Source of the DNA: Suillus spraguei
Taxonomy: Eukaryota > Basidiomycota > Agaricomycetes > Boletales > Suillaceae
Assembly: GCA_016800925.1 (NCBI GenBank)
Contig: JABCPU010000286.1
Coordinates: forward strand, 1 to 64,000
DNA length: 64,000 nt
Direction: 5' to 3'
The notes under the pieces were generated by a model. It was not told the DNA's origin, searched no databases, and saw nothing but the letters and a program-made list of their open reading frames with translations. Numbering within the stretch: the first letter of the stretch is position 1; every line of letters begins with the position of its first letter. A program made the translations under genes and the position numbers. Of the stretch, positions 32,609-43,828 are shown piece by piece.

Positions 32609-33917
32609 CTACACCCGGCGGCGCTTTCTATCCATACATGCATCAATTTCGGTAACCTGCTTTTTCAGCGCTGCCAGTGCAGTTTCAACCGTCGAGATGT
32701 AGCCAGGCAATGCGTTGAGCAGACCGGCCATATGTGAATCCTCTTTTTCATTGCTCTCCGTGTCTTCCTCTTCTTCCTCTACCTCGGTGAACTTCCTCTT
32801 TCGACTGTTAGTAATGCAGACATATGCACGATTGATTACTGGAGAAACCTTCACCGCGCTCTTGAACTTCCCCTTTAGTGCCGGCGGGAGCCTAGAGGGA
32901 GTGATAGGCTTTCCAGCCATGGTTGCCATGTGAGCCGGAGGTGGTTTTGGCACTGGACAGAGTTTTGGCTTGGCCTTGACCTTGTCTATGATGCATGTAT
33001 TAGCATTACTGTGAATATTATGTGCAATGAAGCAACCATAACACTCACTACATACAAGAGAGCAGGCAGCCTTGAGCCGCTTGCAGTCCGTGCACACCAT
33101 GCCGGTAGCATTGCTGTAACAAGCGCGATCGGCCTTAGCGCAGCGGTCACATTGGACTGGATTAAGTTTCCTCCTATCCGCGCTCATGCGTGGGACAGAT
33201 ATCTACAGTGCTGAGTGATTAATTAGAAATTCCACGAAAAATCAGACACATACCTTAGCACGCTGGATGCATGTTATCACTGGAGCGATATATTCTTCTT
33301 CCTGCTCTGCATCGTCCTCTTGTCCGTCCACCTGTGTCTTGTGCGCGGAGTGTTCTTCCTGCGCATCCTCTGGTGTGTCCTGCTGTGGAACCTCTATCTG
33401 TGGTTGCTCAGAGTCCTGCTCTGGCTCCTCGTGAGCTTCGGCCTGCTGGTTCCGTCCTTGTGTCTTCTCGGCATGTTCAGTGTGTTTATTAGCATGGGAG
33501 GGTACTTCTGCCGCTCCCGCCACGGTCTCCTCTATCGTGCCGATGTCACTCTTGATGGTCTCGTGCATCGCAGTGGCTTGTCGGTCAAACTCTTGCTCTT
33601 CATCCGAGAGCTCGAGCGAGATCTGCTTGTTTTGCGCGAGCTTCGAGCACTCGGTAAGTGCATCCTTTGGTACATATATTTGTGAGTATTACATTTAATG
33701 CAAGTTGGATACTTACTCTTAGCGTGGTCCAGCACTGGCACCAGTGGCGTTTGTCCAGAGCACAGACGTCAGTGTTTTTAAAAGGAGACGTGCTCATAAA
33801 CTTCTGGAGATCTTTGCGAAGAAATTCAAACTTCCGCTTAAGATCAGCAGTCTCCTCATCGGCCAGAACTAGAGGAGTAGGAGTAAAAATATCGATATCA
33901 GTGGTACCAGAAGTCAT
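32609..33917 (-). CDS. Zn2Cys6-like cysteine-cluster protein, copy 2, intact
   Basis: Exons on minus are 33717-33917, 33254-33664, 33052-33202 and 32609-32985 (introns 52, 51 and 66 nt), together 1140 nt or 379 residues. The frame works only if the third donor is gtagtg rather than the overlapping gtatgt. The N-terminal third is helical with a weak coiled coil (ADEETADLKRKFEFLRKDLQ). A long Glu/Gln/Asp-rich region follows (AEAHEEPEQDSEQPQIEVPQ), then CDRCAKADRAC, eight residues, CTDCKRLKAAC. That is CX2CX6C-X8-CX2CX6C, an exact fit to the fungal Zn(II)2Cys6 spacing. The C-terminus is acidic (EEEEEDTESNEKED) and ends in a basic KRRRV. In classical regulators this cluster is N-terminal; here it is central and no middle-homology region is present. 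A DNA-binding role is plausible but unproven. Confidence 0.7.
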
Positions 33918-34904
33918 GGTGAGATAATGATGCTGAATGTTAGGAAAAGAAAAGAAAAGAGATTGGTAGAGAACTTATAGTCGACAGGGATTGCGCAGCC
34001 ACATGACCACACTTCCACACATTGTTGTAGCTCAATGTCCCATCCACAAACTTGATTTGCCACTGTCACTATTTGCTGTCCAATAGATTAAACATCACAT
34101 GCAACCAACGTGAACATGAGATTCCACCAAGTCTGAAATTTGAATTTGTGGACCAATGGACTCCAAGGGTCTGGTTAAATGCAACTGTAAGATGTGAGAA
34201 TCGGCTAGGATTTTGGACGGTATGTCTGTGATAAACATTAATTGCATTGACACATTTCTGCACGCCAGTTAGCTAAACACTATTACATGATGACCTCTGC
34301 AAGTAAGGTGTCTATTTTGTACCGTCTGAGAGAATTGTACATATCAACACTGGTCAGGATAGGCTGTGTCTAACAAGCGGTTTATCACCAAGAAGAATGT
34401 TAAGCACGCATGATTGAGCGGCCGGTCACATGACACTCGATGGGAGCCGCTGGTACAGTGAGCAGGTGAGTAGCTCCTGAACAGGCGCTCCATATAGGGC
34501 ACCGTGGATGTCTTGAGTGCCAGTTGAATCAGGCAACCTCCTTGGTTATATATCCAAACTATTCCTGTAAGATGGGCTCCCTTTAAGGACTGGCATTCCA
34601 CAGGGCACTTGTGAAAATAAATTGTGCAGTTACCTTCCATGAACTACCATGCCTCTGACAAGGCACCGGTTTAGTGTTGCCGTGGTTCTGGCTAACGCCG
34701 GTTTTGATTCACCGGCTTAACTGACACTACAGGTCTACACATTTCTGCTTATATAGTTATCACTAAGTCCAGCTAATATCACTGAGATAAGGGCTGTATG
34801 CCGGCTCATGATAGTGTATATGTGATATATTTACATACTGTATAAGAACAGAGCAATTTTCGATCTTTTGAATTGGTATCGTGATGCCATGATGTTTTTC
34901 TGTC
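33918..34904. other. No recognisable gene
   Basis: This probable 5' flank of the minus-strand Zn2Cys6-like gene and the sequence beyond it holds only short domain-free frames. A TATA-like element is not evident close to 33917. Confidence 0.35.
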
Positions 34905-35295
34905 AGTGAACCTACCAAACCTTGTGTAATACATTGACATTGACGAAGATATTCAACTCACTTCCAGTTAAGGTCAGGACTATCGGTGCAATAATTAGAA
35001 TTTCAATGTTTCTGAGGACTGGTGGATGGGACATTGTTGACTTCTCAGACAATCACAGGATGTGTTTTCCGGCAGTGAACCTACCAAACTTGGTGTAATA
35101 CATTGACATTGTCTGAGGTATTCTAATCACTTCCGGATCAGATAAGCAGTCAATTAATATGTCAATCTTGTGAAGATATATTGTTCACTTGGCACAGAAT
35201 GACATGATATGGTTTTCTGGCCGTACTAGACATACCAGACCCGGTGGAAGATTCTAATCACTTTCAGTCCGGGTCAGCAGTCTCGCCTAATCGCC
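34905..35295. repeat. Diverged tandem repeat, about 150-175 bp period, three units
   Basis: Units beginning ctgtcagtgaacctaccaaac (34905), cggcagtgaacctaccaaac (35070) and ggccgtactagacataccag (35219) each continue through a ttgtgtaatacattgacatt-like segment (lost in the third). All end in a tctaatcacttcc-like segment followed by g(g)gtcagcag. The first two are clearly homologous and the third is shorter and more diverged. No coding content is visible. Confidence 0.65.
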
Positions 35296-36436
35296 TTTCG
35301 TTAGCTTCTCTGAACGCCATGAGGCGCGATATACAAAGCAAGAGGACCATGTTGATGTGAAATATATGGTACAATGTATGAGTTCCCTGCTGAGTGGTAC
35401 AACTAACCAGACCTTCGTGTCACTGGGCTCCTAGAATAGGCCTCCCGGACGTGAGAAATTACCATAGAACACATCCCAGCCAACGTCGGCCAATCCATAT
35501 CGACCCAGAACAAACTGTTAAAAAGATGCAGCTGGGGCCAGACATCCTCACTGACCACAATGCAACGTGGGAGAACAGCCAGAAAATGTGCCGGACTGAA
35601 TCAACTGACACATACCACAGCTAGTGCACGTATGGATAAATAAGATGGCGGTCTACATAGATCAGGTGACGGCCGGCATACATGGCACGCATAGCTACTA
35701 GTACTGATGTGTACAAACAAGCTGGCCTTTGTCGTCGGACGATTGCCTCCCGGCAATGAGAGCAACATGCCTGCCACGAGCACTACTGCCATCGATAGCT
35801 ATAACCAAGTTAACGTTAGGCGTTGACAGCGCCGGCAGGGAATGGGTTCAAGATCCCTCCGGCCAACTTAGACGTCATCAACTACCTGGCCTAGTGCATA
35901 GGTCCAGCACCGGCCGTCATTGACAGCAAGCTCCATCCGGCCAGCACTACTTAGACACATAGGTATAAACAAGGTAGCATTATGCGTGCTTCTATTTGAT
36001 ATACTCGGTCCAGATAGAACCGATCCGCCGGCAGCATGTTTGCATCACTCTGTTCTTCCCTCGCGAATATTAACCCGCCCGGCTAGCGAGTCTGACATTT
36101 GATCTCCACCATTCACGTCTCAGGAGGTGAATGCATTCTTGTAATACTCACAGAGCCAACATAGACATCTTTCCTGCCTTCGCTCGCCTCCACTACACGA
36201 ACATCATTATAAAACTCTTGAACGGGTTTGACGCAGTGATGGTAAAGTCCGGTTCGTTCCGTTTATCCAGGAAATTTAGCATACTGAGCACGGCACCATC
36301 GGTTCGGTCCGATCATTGTCCGATTCTGATACCGACAACCGGACCCCAAAAAGGTCACAACATATCCTAAGTACGAATGATCTAGGGCCCATCTCCAACT
36401 TCCACTTTTCACCGCATTTGTCTCATTCGAGGGAAC
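35296..36436. other. No recognisable gene
   Basis: CCGG-rich short words (gccggc, tccggc) are frequent between 35660 and 36080, and only short frames are open. It may be LTR or untranslated debris of the Gypsy relic at 36640, but no boundary is visible. Confidence 0.35.
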
Positions 36437-36437
36437 A

Positions 36438-36462
<25 letters not shown>
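36437..36462. repeat. (TA)n dinucleotide microsatellite
   Basis: An uninterrupted alternating TA run of about 11-12 repeats follows acaatatatatat. It is ordinary simple sequence. Confidence 0.95.
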
Positions 36463-36469
<7 letters not shown>

Positions 36470-36639
36470 TCACATGTAGTCAATCGTATACTTTGGCAAT
36501 TACATATTAGTTGTTGGTGGTATCTGTTGTGGCAAATTTAATTCCGCGCAGCAGAACTATCCTGTTCATGAGCGGGCGTTGTTAGTGATCTTCGAATCCT
36601 GAAGCGGTTGCGTCACTGACTGATTTTTTTCACAGACCA

Positions 36640-37275
36640 CAAAGACCTTGAATGGTAGGCCAGATGACTTGAGGTCCTAAGTTATTTTGACTTCAGTATA
36701 TTGTATATGCCAGGGGCGGACAATACCCTCGCGGATGCCCTTTTCCGCATGTACAGTGACGAGCCAAAGGCCACCATGAGAGCGCCCAGTGAATATGTCA
36801 GCGGTGAAGAGAACGACGTGCCTAGGACCCTCCTCCTGAACTTCATCAGAGCTCCACTAAATACTGGCACTCCGCTGTTCATGGACGCGACTAAAGAGCG
36901 CCGGTCGGCACACATAGCTGCCAAGATGCCGTATGCGGCCGAAAGCAACCACCTTGTCCGAACGGACGCGTTCAATATGCCAGTACGTGGACCAACGGGT
37001 AGAAAGAAATCACCACTTATCGTTGATAGTAGCGAGAGTACTTCTGTAGGACAGGGCAGTATTATAATTGTAGATGGTGAGGAGAAGGTGCCTACCGGAT
37101 ACGCATCACAGCAAATTCTCACCAACTCATTCTTCATCTCGAAACAGGTGCCTACTAGAGGCGCACCACAGCAAGTTCTCACCAACTCATCCGTCATCTC
37201 GAAACCTAGTGACTCAAGAACCAGGTCGGATGGACCGGTAGACCGGATATCAAGGGATCTGGCGTGTCATCTATA
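36640..37275 (+). pseudogene. Gypsy Pol fragment, end of RNase H and linker to integrase
   Basis: The frame YMPGADNTLADALFRMYSDE followed by APSEYVSGEENDVPRTLLLN and PLNTGTPLFMDATKERRSAH is the end of Gypsy RNase H (consensus YxPGxxNxxADALSR; the serine is Phe here) and the linker before integrase. The rest of Pol is not found in order. A duplicated stretch is visible further on: KVPTGYASQQILTNSFFISK and QVPTRGAPQQVLTNSSVISK are tandem copies of a 60-bp unit at about 37087-37206. Confidence 0.65.
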
Positions 37276-40200
37276 GTAAATGATATGAGTTCATTTGAAC
37301 AGAGGAAACGGCTCACCATCACCACAAAGGATGGATCACAGACAATCCTTACCATGGATGGGCCAGTGGACCAGGATATCAGGAGACCTGGTGGCCCTAT
37401 CATCTGTAGTGGACGATATAAGATAACCTCAACATCCTCAAGAGACAACTCAAATAAAATGATGCGGCAATGGGATCCACGCCTATGGCCAACTCACCAG
37501 CGACGATGTTCAGGAAGGTGACCTTGAAGCTGGGTCAACTTCCTGAAAGACTACTGGATGGCGGGAAGGCATCTCGTGAAAATCAGAGAATTACAGCACG
37601 AACAACAAAAAAGGACCTGCAGGCAAATGGGTCAAGCACTGACGTCAGAGAACAATAGGTCCTGGTAGGAGAAATCCAGAAGGCATCATGCCCTGCCGAA
37701 CATGCCTGATGACGTAACCAAGGGCCATAACCGGAGAAGCACACAACCAGACAACACTATGTCGCACAGGACTTTCTGCGTCCCCTCATCGCTTGATGAT
37801 GAGCCATTGTTACGGGTGTTGTTTTTTTATTGGGGTTGTGTCCCGCAGAATTGGGCATGTCGTCGGAAACCAATATTGCCTCAGCGTTTTGTTGGGTAGG
37901 ATGAATAGCAAGAACTTGTGTTACTTGCCATTGGTGCATTTGCAGTAAGCGAATTTTTCGAGCTGCCACTGTAAAGAAAGTTCGCAGCATGAGATGAGTG
38001 CCTGCCAGTGATACCTCTATTAGGCCGCAGCTCAGGCCGAACCATGCCAAAGCCGGAGCCCGCTGAAGCCAGGCCAAAGCCACGGCCTTGAGGCCAAGCC
38101 GGGCCGGATCATCACCAGCTCTATTGTTGTTGAAGGCACGCGAGGACTCTGTTTCATGATAATTGACACCGTGGCAACAGCAGGCTGGCACCTGGACATT
38201 TGCCCACATTTGGGTCAAGTTGGCTCTCCCAGGCTCTACCCTGATACCAGTATGGCGGCATATGTCTCATCTGTCTCCACTGGCACAGGAGTCGATCAAG
38301 CAAGTATTTACCAATGTATATTATCTGTATGTATCTTGTGAGTGTTATTATGCAGGCTAGCTGGCTAACGCTCGAATCGCCTTGGCTGCAGGCCTATTTC
38401 GCTTGTGGAAAGCGCCCTTCCATCGCCATTCTCTCTTCGCGCGTTCCTTGTTAAAGGGGAGCGAATCCAATTCAACCCACAACCTTCTGCAAATGCGCCA
38501 CCTCTGGGAACGAGTGGTCGGAAGCTGCCAGTGCGTTCATTAGCTACAAGCAAGGTCGGAAACTCACTAGTGATGGAACAGTCACGTTCGGGCTGGTGCT
38601 CCAGGAAAATCAGAGAACCGTGGACCGGACCATTAGTTCGGTTCTCCTAGTAAGCAGAACCATGAACCGGACCAACAACAAGTGCAACAAATTCATTGCA
38701 AAACATTGCAGTACCTAGTCAATATGAGCCTCGTCCTCATCATTGAGGTTTCTACACAAATAGCGAAGACAAAACGATCGATAAGAGCAAGAGATAGCAG
38801 CAAGTTGATTTTTACTTACCCCATAGATTGATTACCTTGCTATCCAAGGTTCCCCAGTTCTGTCCGCTTCTATTGGAGAGAGCGATAGTTACGATACAAA
38901 CAACTGCAACAACCTTTGTTCACGCAGTTCAATTGATGTTTTTGGTACTTATTATGGGGACTACGCTGAAGATATCGCTGTCTCTGTCGCTTGGCCATGA
39001 ATTACCAGACGTTTGTGCGGAGCACGGACTGTACAGTGGCCGGGAAATGATTGTATGCCGAGCGGAAAAAGCGCCATTAACTCGGATATAGACTTAAACA
39101 GTGGCTTCTGATGTAAGAACAAATTTCCGCACATCTATATGCAGGTACCTGGAGATGCACCCCACAGAAATCAGATGGGACTGTGCATCAAGCTGACCGG
39201 ATACACGGTGTGCTTCGGCAGAATTCATTCAGCGAGCTCCCTGCACATCTTTCTCTTCACGCGCTCAAACAATTCCCCACAACGTCCCACTAAGGGTGTC
39301 TATTGACGATTTATGCTATTTTAGAGGTGCTAGGACGTAGCCTCTCGGAGTTTTTATGCACCATACTTCCTGAGGTCAGCGTTATTTTCCTTTCATTCAT
39401 GTTTTCGACCACTCTATTTCAATTAGTTTTCCGATTCGTCAATTCTTTGTATGCCTGTGTTGTTGTAATTTGTAAATATACAAATATACTTATCTGCATT
39501 TGCGCAGAAGAAGAGCAAGTGTCCGACGTTTCCCGCCATGCTGGAGGCTCCACCTCCTTGGTTCCATCCCCGAGCCAAAACTCAGGCCACCCAACACAAT
39601 GAGGTCGACTCTTCCTGAGTCACACTGGGCTAGCCAGTCCACCTTGCAGTGCGCTGCACCGACAGTAAGTCATTCATTTATGACGGTCACACAATTATCC
39701 CGAATCACATGGCACGATCAAATTAGTGATACCTCCCATGTGCGTCGTCTATTTTCTTCTCTGTTTTGAGAACTGGTTCAAGTATGAACGATACCATAGT
39801 TTGATTAGATGGGTCCGTCATTCCTCATCCGTGCCGAAATTGTGAGTGCCCAACCCTCCGGCCGTCATTGCTCTTGGAGACTCGGACAACTCGCATAAAT
39901 TTGCTCTGCTAGTACGGACATGGATGTACGCAACCAGGTGGATTCGCTGAGAGGCTGGGAAAACTGCTTATTAATTCGGGCGTACGTTGACTTTGCGGTC
40001 GGTGACAAGGCGCTGCTGTTGAAATTTGGCAAATAGAGAGGCATGAACAGTGTGTCCTGTTCACTGTGGAAGCATTCTGGCACATAGTACCAACTTGTTT
40101 GCATTAATCTTTGGATGATTCGCGAGAATGGTACACAGTCTTGTCATCATTATCCATCTGTGCAGTTCACCGGAATGTTCCGGAACCAGCGGTCCCGATT

Positions 40201-40669
40201 GAGCCTATTGTTTCTTTTGCTCGAGCTTTGTTTCCTCCCACTATTATGGACAGCCAGACAGCCGTGCACAACATCTGAGGCTTCCACTTCTTGCCTAAAA
40301 ACATCATCCGCTGGTGCTTATAACGCCCCAGAGTCCAGGCACGCTCCTTAAGTGATGACCGTCTTCGTCTCAGCGTCAAGCGCGCGCTGCTAAACTATAA
40401 CTCCCTGCGTTTTCCCTCTCAGCCGTTCGGACCCCTGGCAGCAACCAGCAGTCCGTTCGGTATTTCGACAACAATATATAGGTTTTAAGCTTCAGGCTCG
40501 ATCGCTGTACTCGGCTGTTTAAGTCTGCTCGGTTTCCATCTTCTTTCTTCCCCTGTTCGCTCATCCGTCTTTTCCCCCGTAGGCTCGCGACGTTCTCGAT
40601 CGCACCGGCAGCTCACACAGTGCCGCAGTCACCACTTTCGTCACCGCTGCCTTCGTCCACGGCGATCCG
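37276..40669. other. Gene-poor interval
   Basis: No domain was recognised in this 3.4 kb. Local features are a short array of related gccaaagcc/ggccaagcc words at about 38040-38110 and a patch rich in accgg/ggttc words at about 38575-38680 that resembles the denser one at 41130-41290. Frames at 39303-39602 are hydrophobic but lack any sign of a real gene. Confidence 0.35.
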
Positions 40670-40912
40670 ATGTCGCCAGCTGGAGTGGACAATGTCCCCC
40701 TGCCCGACAATGCGCTTACCGTGGGCGCCGTACTCTCGGTCGTTTTGATCACGATCCTGCTCGTGATCGGCATTACCTACCGTTGGTGGAAACTGTGGTT
40801 CCAGCCCTTCATTTCATGTGGGTGCTGCCCCTGCATCGTCGTATATTCGGAGCACGAGGACGTCATCCTGGACATCGTGGAGCTGGCAATTGCCAGGTCC
40901 CCATGGAGGTGA
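40670..40912 (+). CDS. Possible small single-pass membrane protein
   Basis: An 80-codon frame starts MSPAGVDNVPLPDNALTVGA, has a strongly hydrophobic segment (VLSVVLITILLVIGITY, about residues 22-38) followed by aromatic and basic residues (RWWKLWF) and two cysteine pairs (SCGCCPC), and runs to a stop after SPWR. The ending gagg-tgagca contains a possible splice donor (gtgagc at about 40909), so it may be the first exon of a longer gene. There is no homology support and I do not recognise it. Confidence 0.3.
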   Translation: MSPAGVDNVPLPDNALTVGAVLSVVLITILLVIGITYRWWKLWFQPFISCGCCPCIVVYSEHEDVILDIVELAIARSPWR

Positions 40913-42661
40913 GCATGCCCTAGTACCTTGTGTATTTTTTTCTCTGTGCTGACTATCTGCATGCCATATTCCCTCCCCCCCAGGACTCATAGTGATCCAT
41001 AAATTTCAGAGGTTTCATTTTAGTTATTATTTAGCTCATAAGTACTACGTCACGGTGATAGAGGACCATATTCGTCGGGCCAAATGCAAAAGGTCCTAGA
41101 GTTTCTACTCCACACATTCTATATACATCAGTGGTGGCCAGGTCCGGTCCAGAAACGCGGTTCGAACTAGAACTGTTTCGAACCTGACAGAAGTCCGGTT
41201 CAAGGTTCGGGAGATAGGGACAACCAAACCGTCGGTCCGGTTCACGGTTCAAGGACTTTTGGAATTCTCGAGCCCGGTTCGAACCTGTTCAAAGCTTTAC
41301 TGGCAGGTGAAATTGACGCACTCGTGACACACCTGTGTGTGACGCAGCGTATGATGTGACTCGGCGGCAGTCTTGTATGGTATCTCACTTCATTTGTCTA
41401 CCTCATGATACCGCTGCCCACGCATGCCTCTGTCTACTTCAACGCCACCTGTCTTCAAGTCCCATAGACAAAGCATCTTTCAAACGAGGCTAAAACCATA
41501 TCTGCTGTCTATCAGGGCAAACTGCAACTGCCCTTACCCAGTCTTCAAGACCTTTGGATTTTGCAGGTACTTCAATTCTTGACAAAAATGCGATAACCAC
41601 CATCATTGAGTTATTCGCCGCGAAGTCCTTCGATGGAGATTTAGTTGTCTAGGGAAAGTCCCAGCATGTCTGTCTCCGAAGGGAACACGAAACTAGGTAA
41701 TGCATTATAACGAGTGAAGAAGATAAAGTCATGAGGTCGGTCATCCCTAGAGTGGCCGTCAAGGCCGGCGGCCCTCATCACGCAAGGCATGTGCTCCGGA
41801 CTACCTTTCTACATAAAATGCTGAGTATTGTAGTCTAAATAGAGGCAAGGCGGTCGGTGTAGCGGTAAGCCCCCTGACAAGACCCGAAACTGCTTACTAA
41901 GCCTCCCGCCTTACCGGCCCTTCCCCCCCTTCCCCGACTGCGCCTTATCATAGGAGACGGCGGACAGCAGGGAATGTGCATAAGGGCAGTCAGCCTGCGC
42001 CCGCGCCTAAGACCTTAATCTATGCCAACAACGGTGGGGGCCCTCGTACCTCGGTTTCTTTCTTTGGGGCCTAGAAAGTTCGATGATGAGCACATATTGC
42101 ATGTGCTCAAGCGGCTACAATATCACAGCACATGGGTTTCTGCAAGAGAAACATGTCCTCGTCGGGATATTGGCTCGGTGACGGGAGCATGTTTGAACAG
42201 AGGACGCCAACAGATGCAAGTAGGAAGTCCAAAACCATTAAAATGTCCATGAAGCCACAGAGAACCATGTGCACCATTTGGACCAAGTTCTATGCTCTCA
42301 TCCATATCACCGATGCTGTCTCGTTGTACGTATCATCCGTAGAGTAATTGTGAAAGAGAGTGCACTGGGACGGTTTTCAGTGTGCCAAACCGGAACAGGA
42401 GAAGGCGACCTTGATGTTAAGTGAGAGGTCGGTTCTCTACAATGTTCTATGGTGGGAAAGACAGCGCGAGAAAAACAACATGTGAGAGTAAAACAACGGG
42501 CGAAGGGACAGAAATGTCAAAGAAAAAGTGGGAGATGGGAACATTGTGCATATATGCAGGGTTAGAATAGTCATTCTACGATGTCCCTCGAAGCTGGAGC
42601 AGACTGAGTCCTCAGCCGCTCAAGTTCCGTTAGTATCTGAAGTCCGGGAAGGGTATTACCA
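40913..42661. other. No recognisable gene; contains a CCGGTTC-rich patch
   Basis: Between about 41130 and 41290 variants of ggttcgaac, gtccggttc and ccggttcacggttcaagg recur in both orientations. Elsewhere only short frames are open. The sequence near 41865 (cggtcggtgtagcggtaagc) looks superficially like a tRNA A box but no matching B box or cloverleaf follows. Confidence 0.35.
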
Positions 42662-43351
42662 TCAGTCAAAGAAGACTACTTTTGCAGAAAATACGCACCT
42701 CCTCGATTTGACGGTCACGCTCGTTGATCTGACGGTTGCACTAATCGATTTCAGGCTGCCGCTCGAAGCGGCCTTGTTCCAGAATCTGCAGGGAAAAGAT
42801 ACCATCAAGGAAAGGTTGTTAGACCTTGGAAATAAAATGCGTACACATGAATGTTCAGTCTGACGCTGAAGCTTCTGCACTTGCTTCAGCGTTTCTTCAT
42901 AAGTTGGCCAGAATTTGGCACAAATGGCCCTGACGTCATCCTCCGATGTTTGCATTAACGCAATGCGACCGAAGTGGCCACAGTTACCATGCCAAAATAC
43001 TTCCTCCTCTCTTCCAAAAGACCTTGCAAGCTCTGGCAAATGGTGCGACTTGAGCAATGACATTGGCCACGGAGGAGATGATACTAAGTCTTGTTCGTTC
43101 ACTAGAAGTAACAGGTCTGCGACTGGGAAACCTGAAGGTCGAGTAGAATGAAATGAGAGTAAAAAGATTTTTGTGAAGTTTTTGAACCTGACCTGGATCA
43201 TTAAATCACTGGCACGGTCAATGAGGTACACTGTGTCCCCGTGCAAGGTTTTCCGATGATGATGGAGTGAGTAGCTCAGATGCTTATGAGTAAGTCGGGA
43301 TATCGACGGTGCGGTCAACATACATAGCGGCAGTGGCAGAGCGTTTTCCAA
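42662..43351 (-). CDS. Hypothetical protein, fragment or multi-exon gene
   Basis: A 229-codon minus-strand frame contains FGREEEVFWHGNCGHFGRIA and the amphipathic segment FWPTYEETLKQVQKLQRQTE, suggesting a helical protein. After a possible donor near 42845, a neighbouring frame reads LEQGRFERQPEIDQCNRQIN then ERDRQIEEV, a coiled-coil-like tail that could be the next exon. I cannot assign a family, and the long frame may be partly fortuitous. It lies about 0.5 kb downstream of the gene at 43829-45003, whose tail is also coiled coil, so the two may be related by duplication. Confidence 0.3.
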   Translation of the reverse strand: MENALPLPLCMLTAPSISRLTHKHLSYSLHHHRKTLHGDTVYLIDRASDLMIQVRFKNFTKIFLLSFHSTRPSGFPVADLLLLVNEQDLVSSPPWPMSLLKSHHLPELARSFGREEEVFWHGNCGHFGRIALMQTSEDDVRAICAKFWPTYEETLKQVQKLQRQTEHSCVRILFPRSNNLSLMVSFPCRFWNKAASSGSLKSISATVRSTSVTVKSRRCVFSAKVVFFD

Positions 43352-43828
43352 TGGGTGAAGTGAAGTACGAGGAACTCATGCTCTACATTTTGCAAGCATT
43401 TGTAGTGGTCGACCCAAAACAGAAAACATTCCAGGTAGTTGTTAAGTTTCTGTAAGGACGGACATTGAAGTTCATGGCTAGTTCGTCCTCAAAGCAGAGG
43501 AAATGGAGAGATTCCGGAGGAAGCGACGATATGCCCAATTGTCGGAAGAGCTTGCGAGACGGTTAATACTCACTCTGAGTTTTTAAAGACACGATAAGCT
43601 GGTAGATGACTTGGAGACGTTTCAGCCCAAAGGTTGCGGAAGACTCAGCGCCTCGAGGCACCGGTGTTGACTTGACTTCAATTAAAAGGCCTCACATTCT
43701 TACATAAGCAAGTTGGTAGTCAACTAATATCCTAGAGTATAACGACGTCAGACTAACATGATGGAATGTTCAGCATTGTAACCTAAATAAAGGCATATCA
43801 CGACATATGCATGAGAGTCACGTCGGGT

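Noticed and set aside
36020..37200. 171-codon minus-strand frame at 36682-37197 as a gene
   Set aside because: It is the shadow of the Gypsy Pol fragment on plus.
41860..41935. tRNA gene near cggtcggtgtagcggtaagc
   Set aside because: Only an A-box-like word is present; there is no B box, no acceptor pairing and no anticodon arm.
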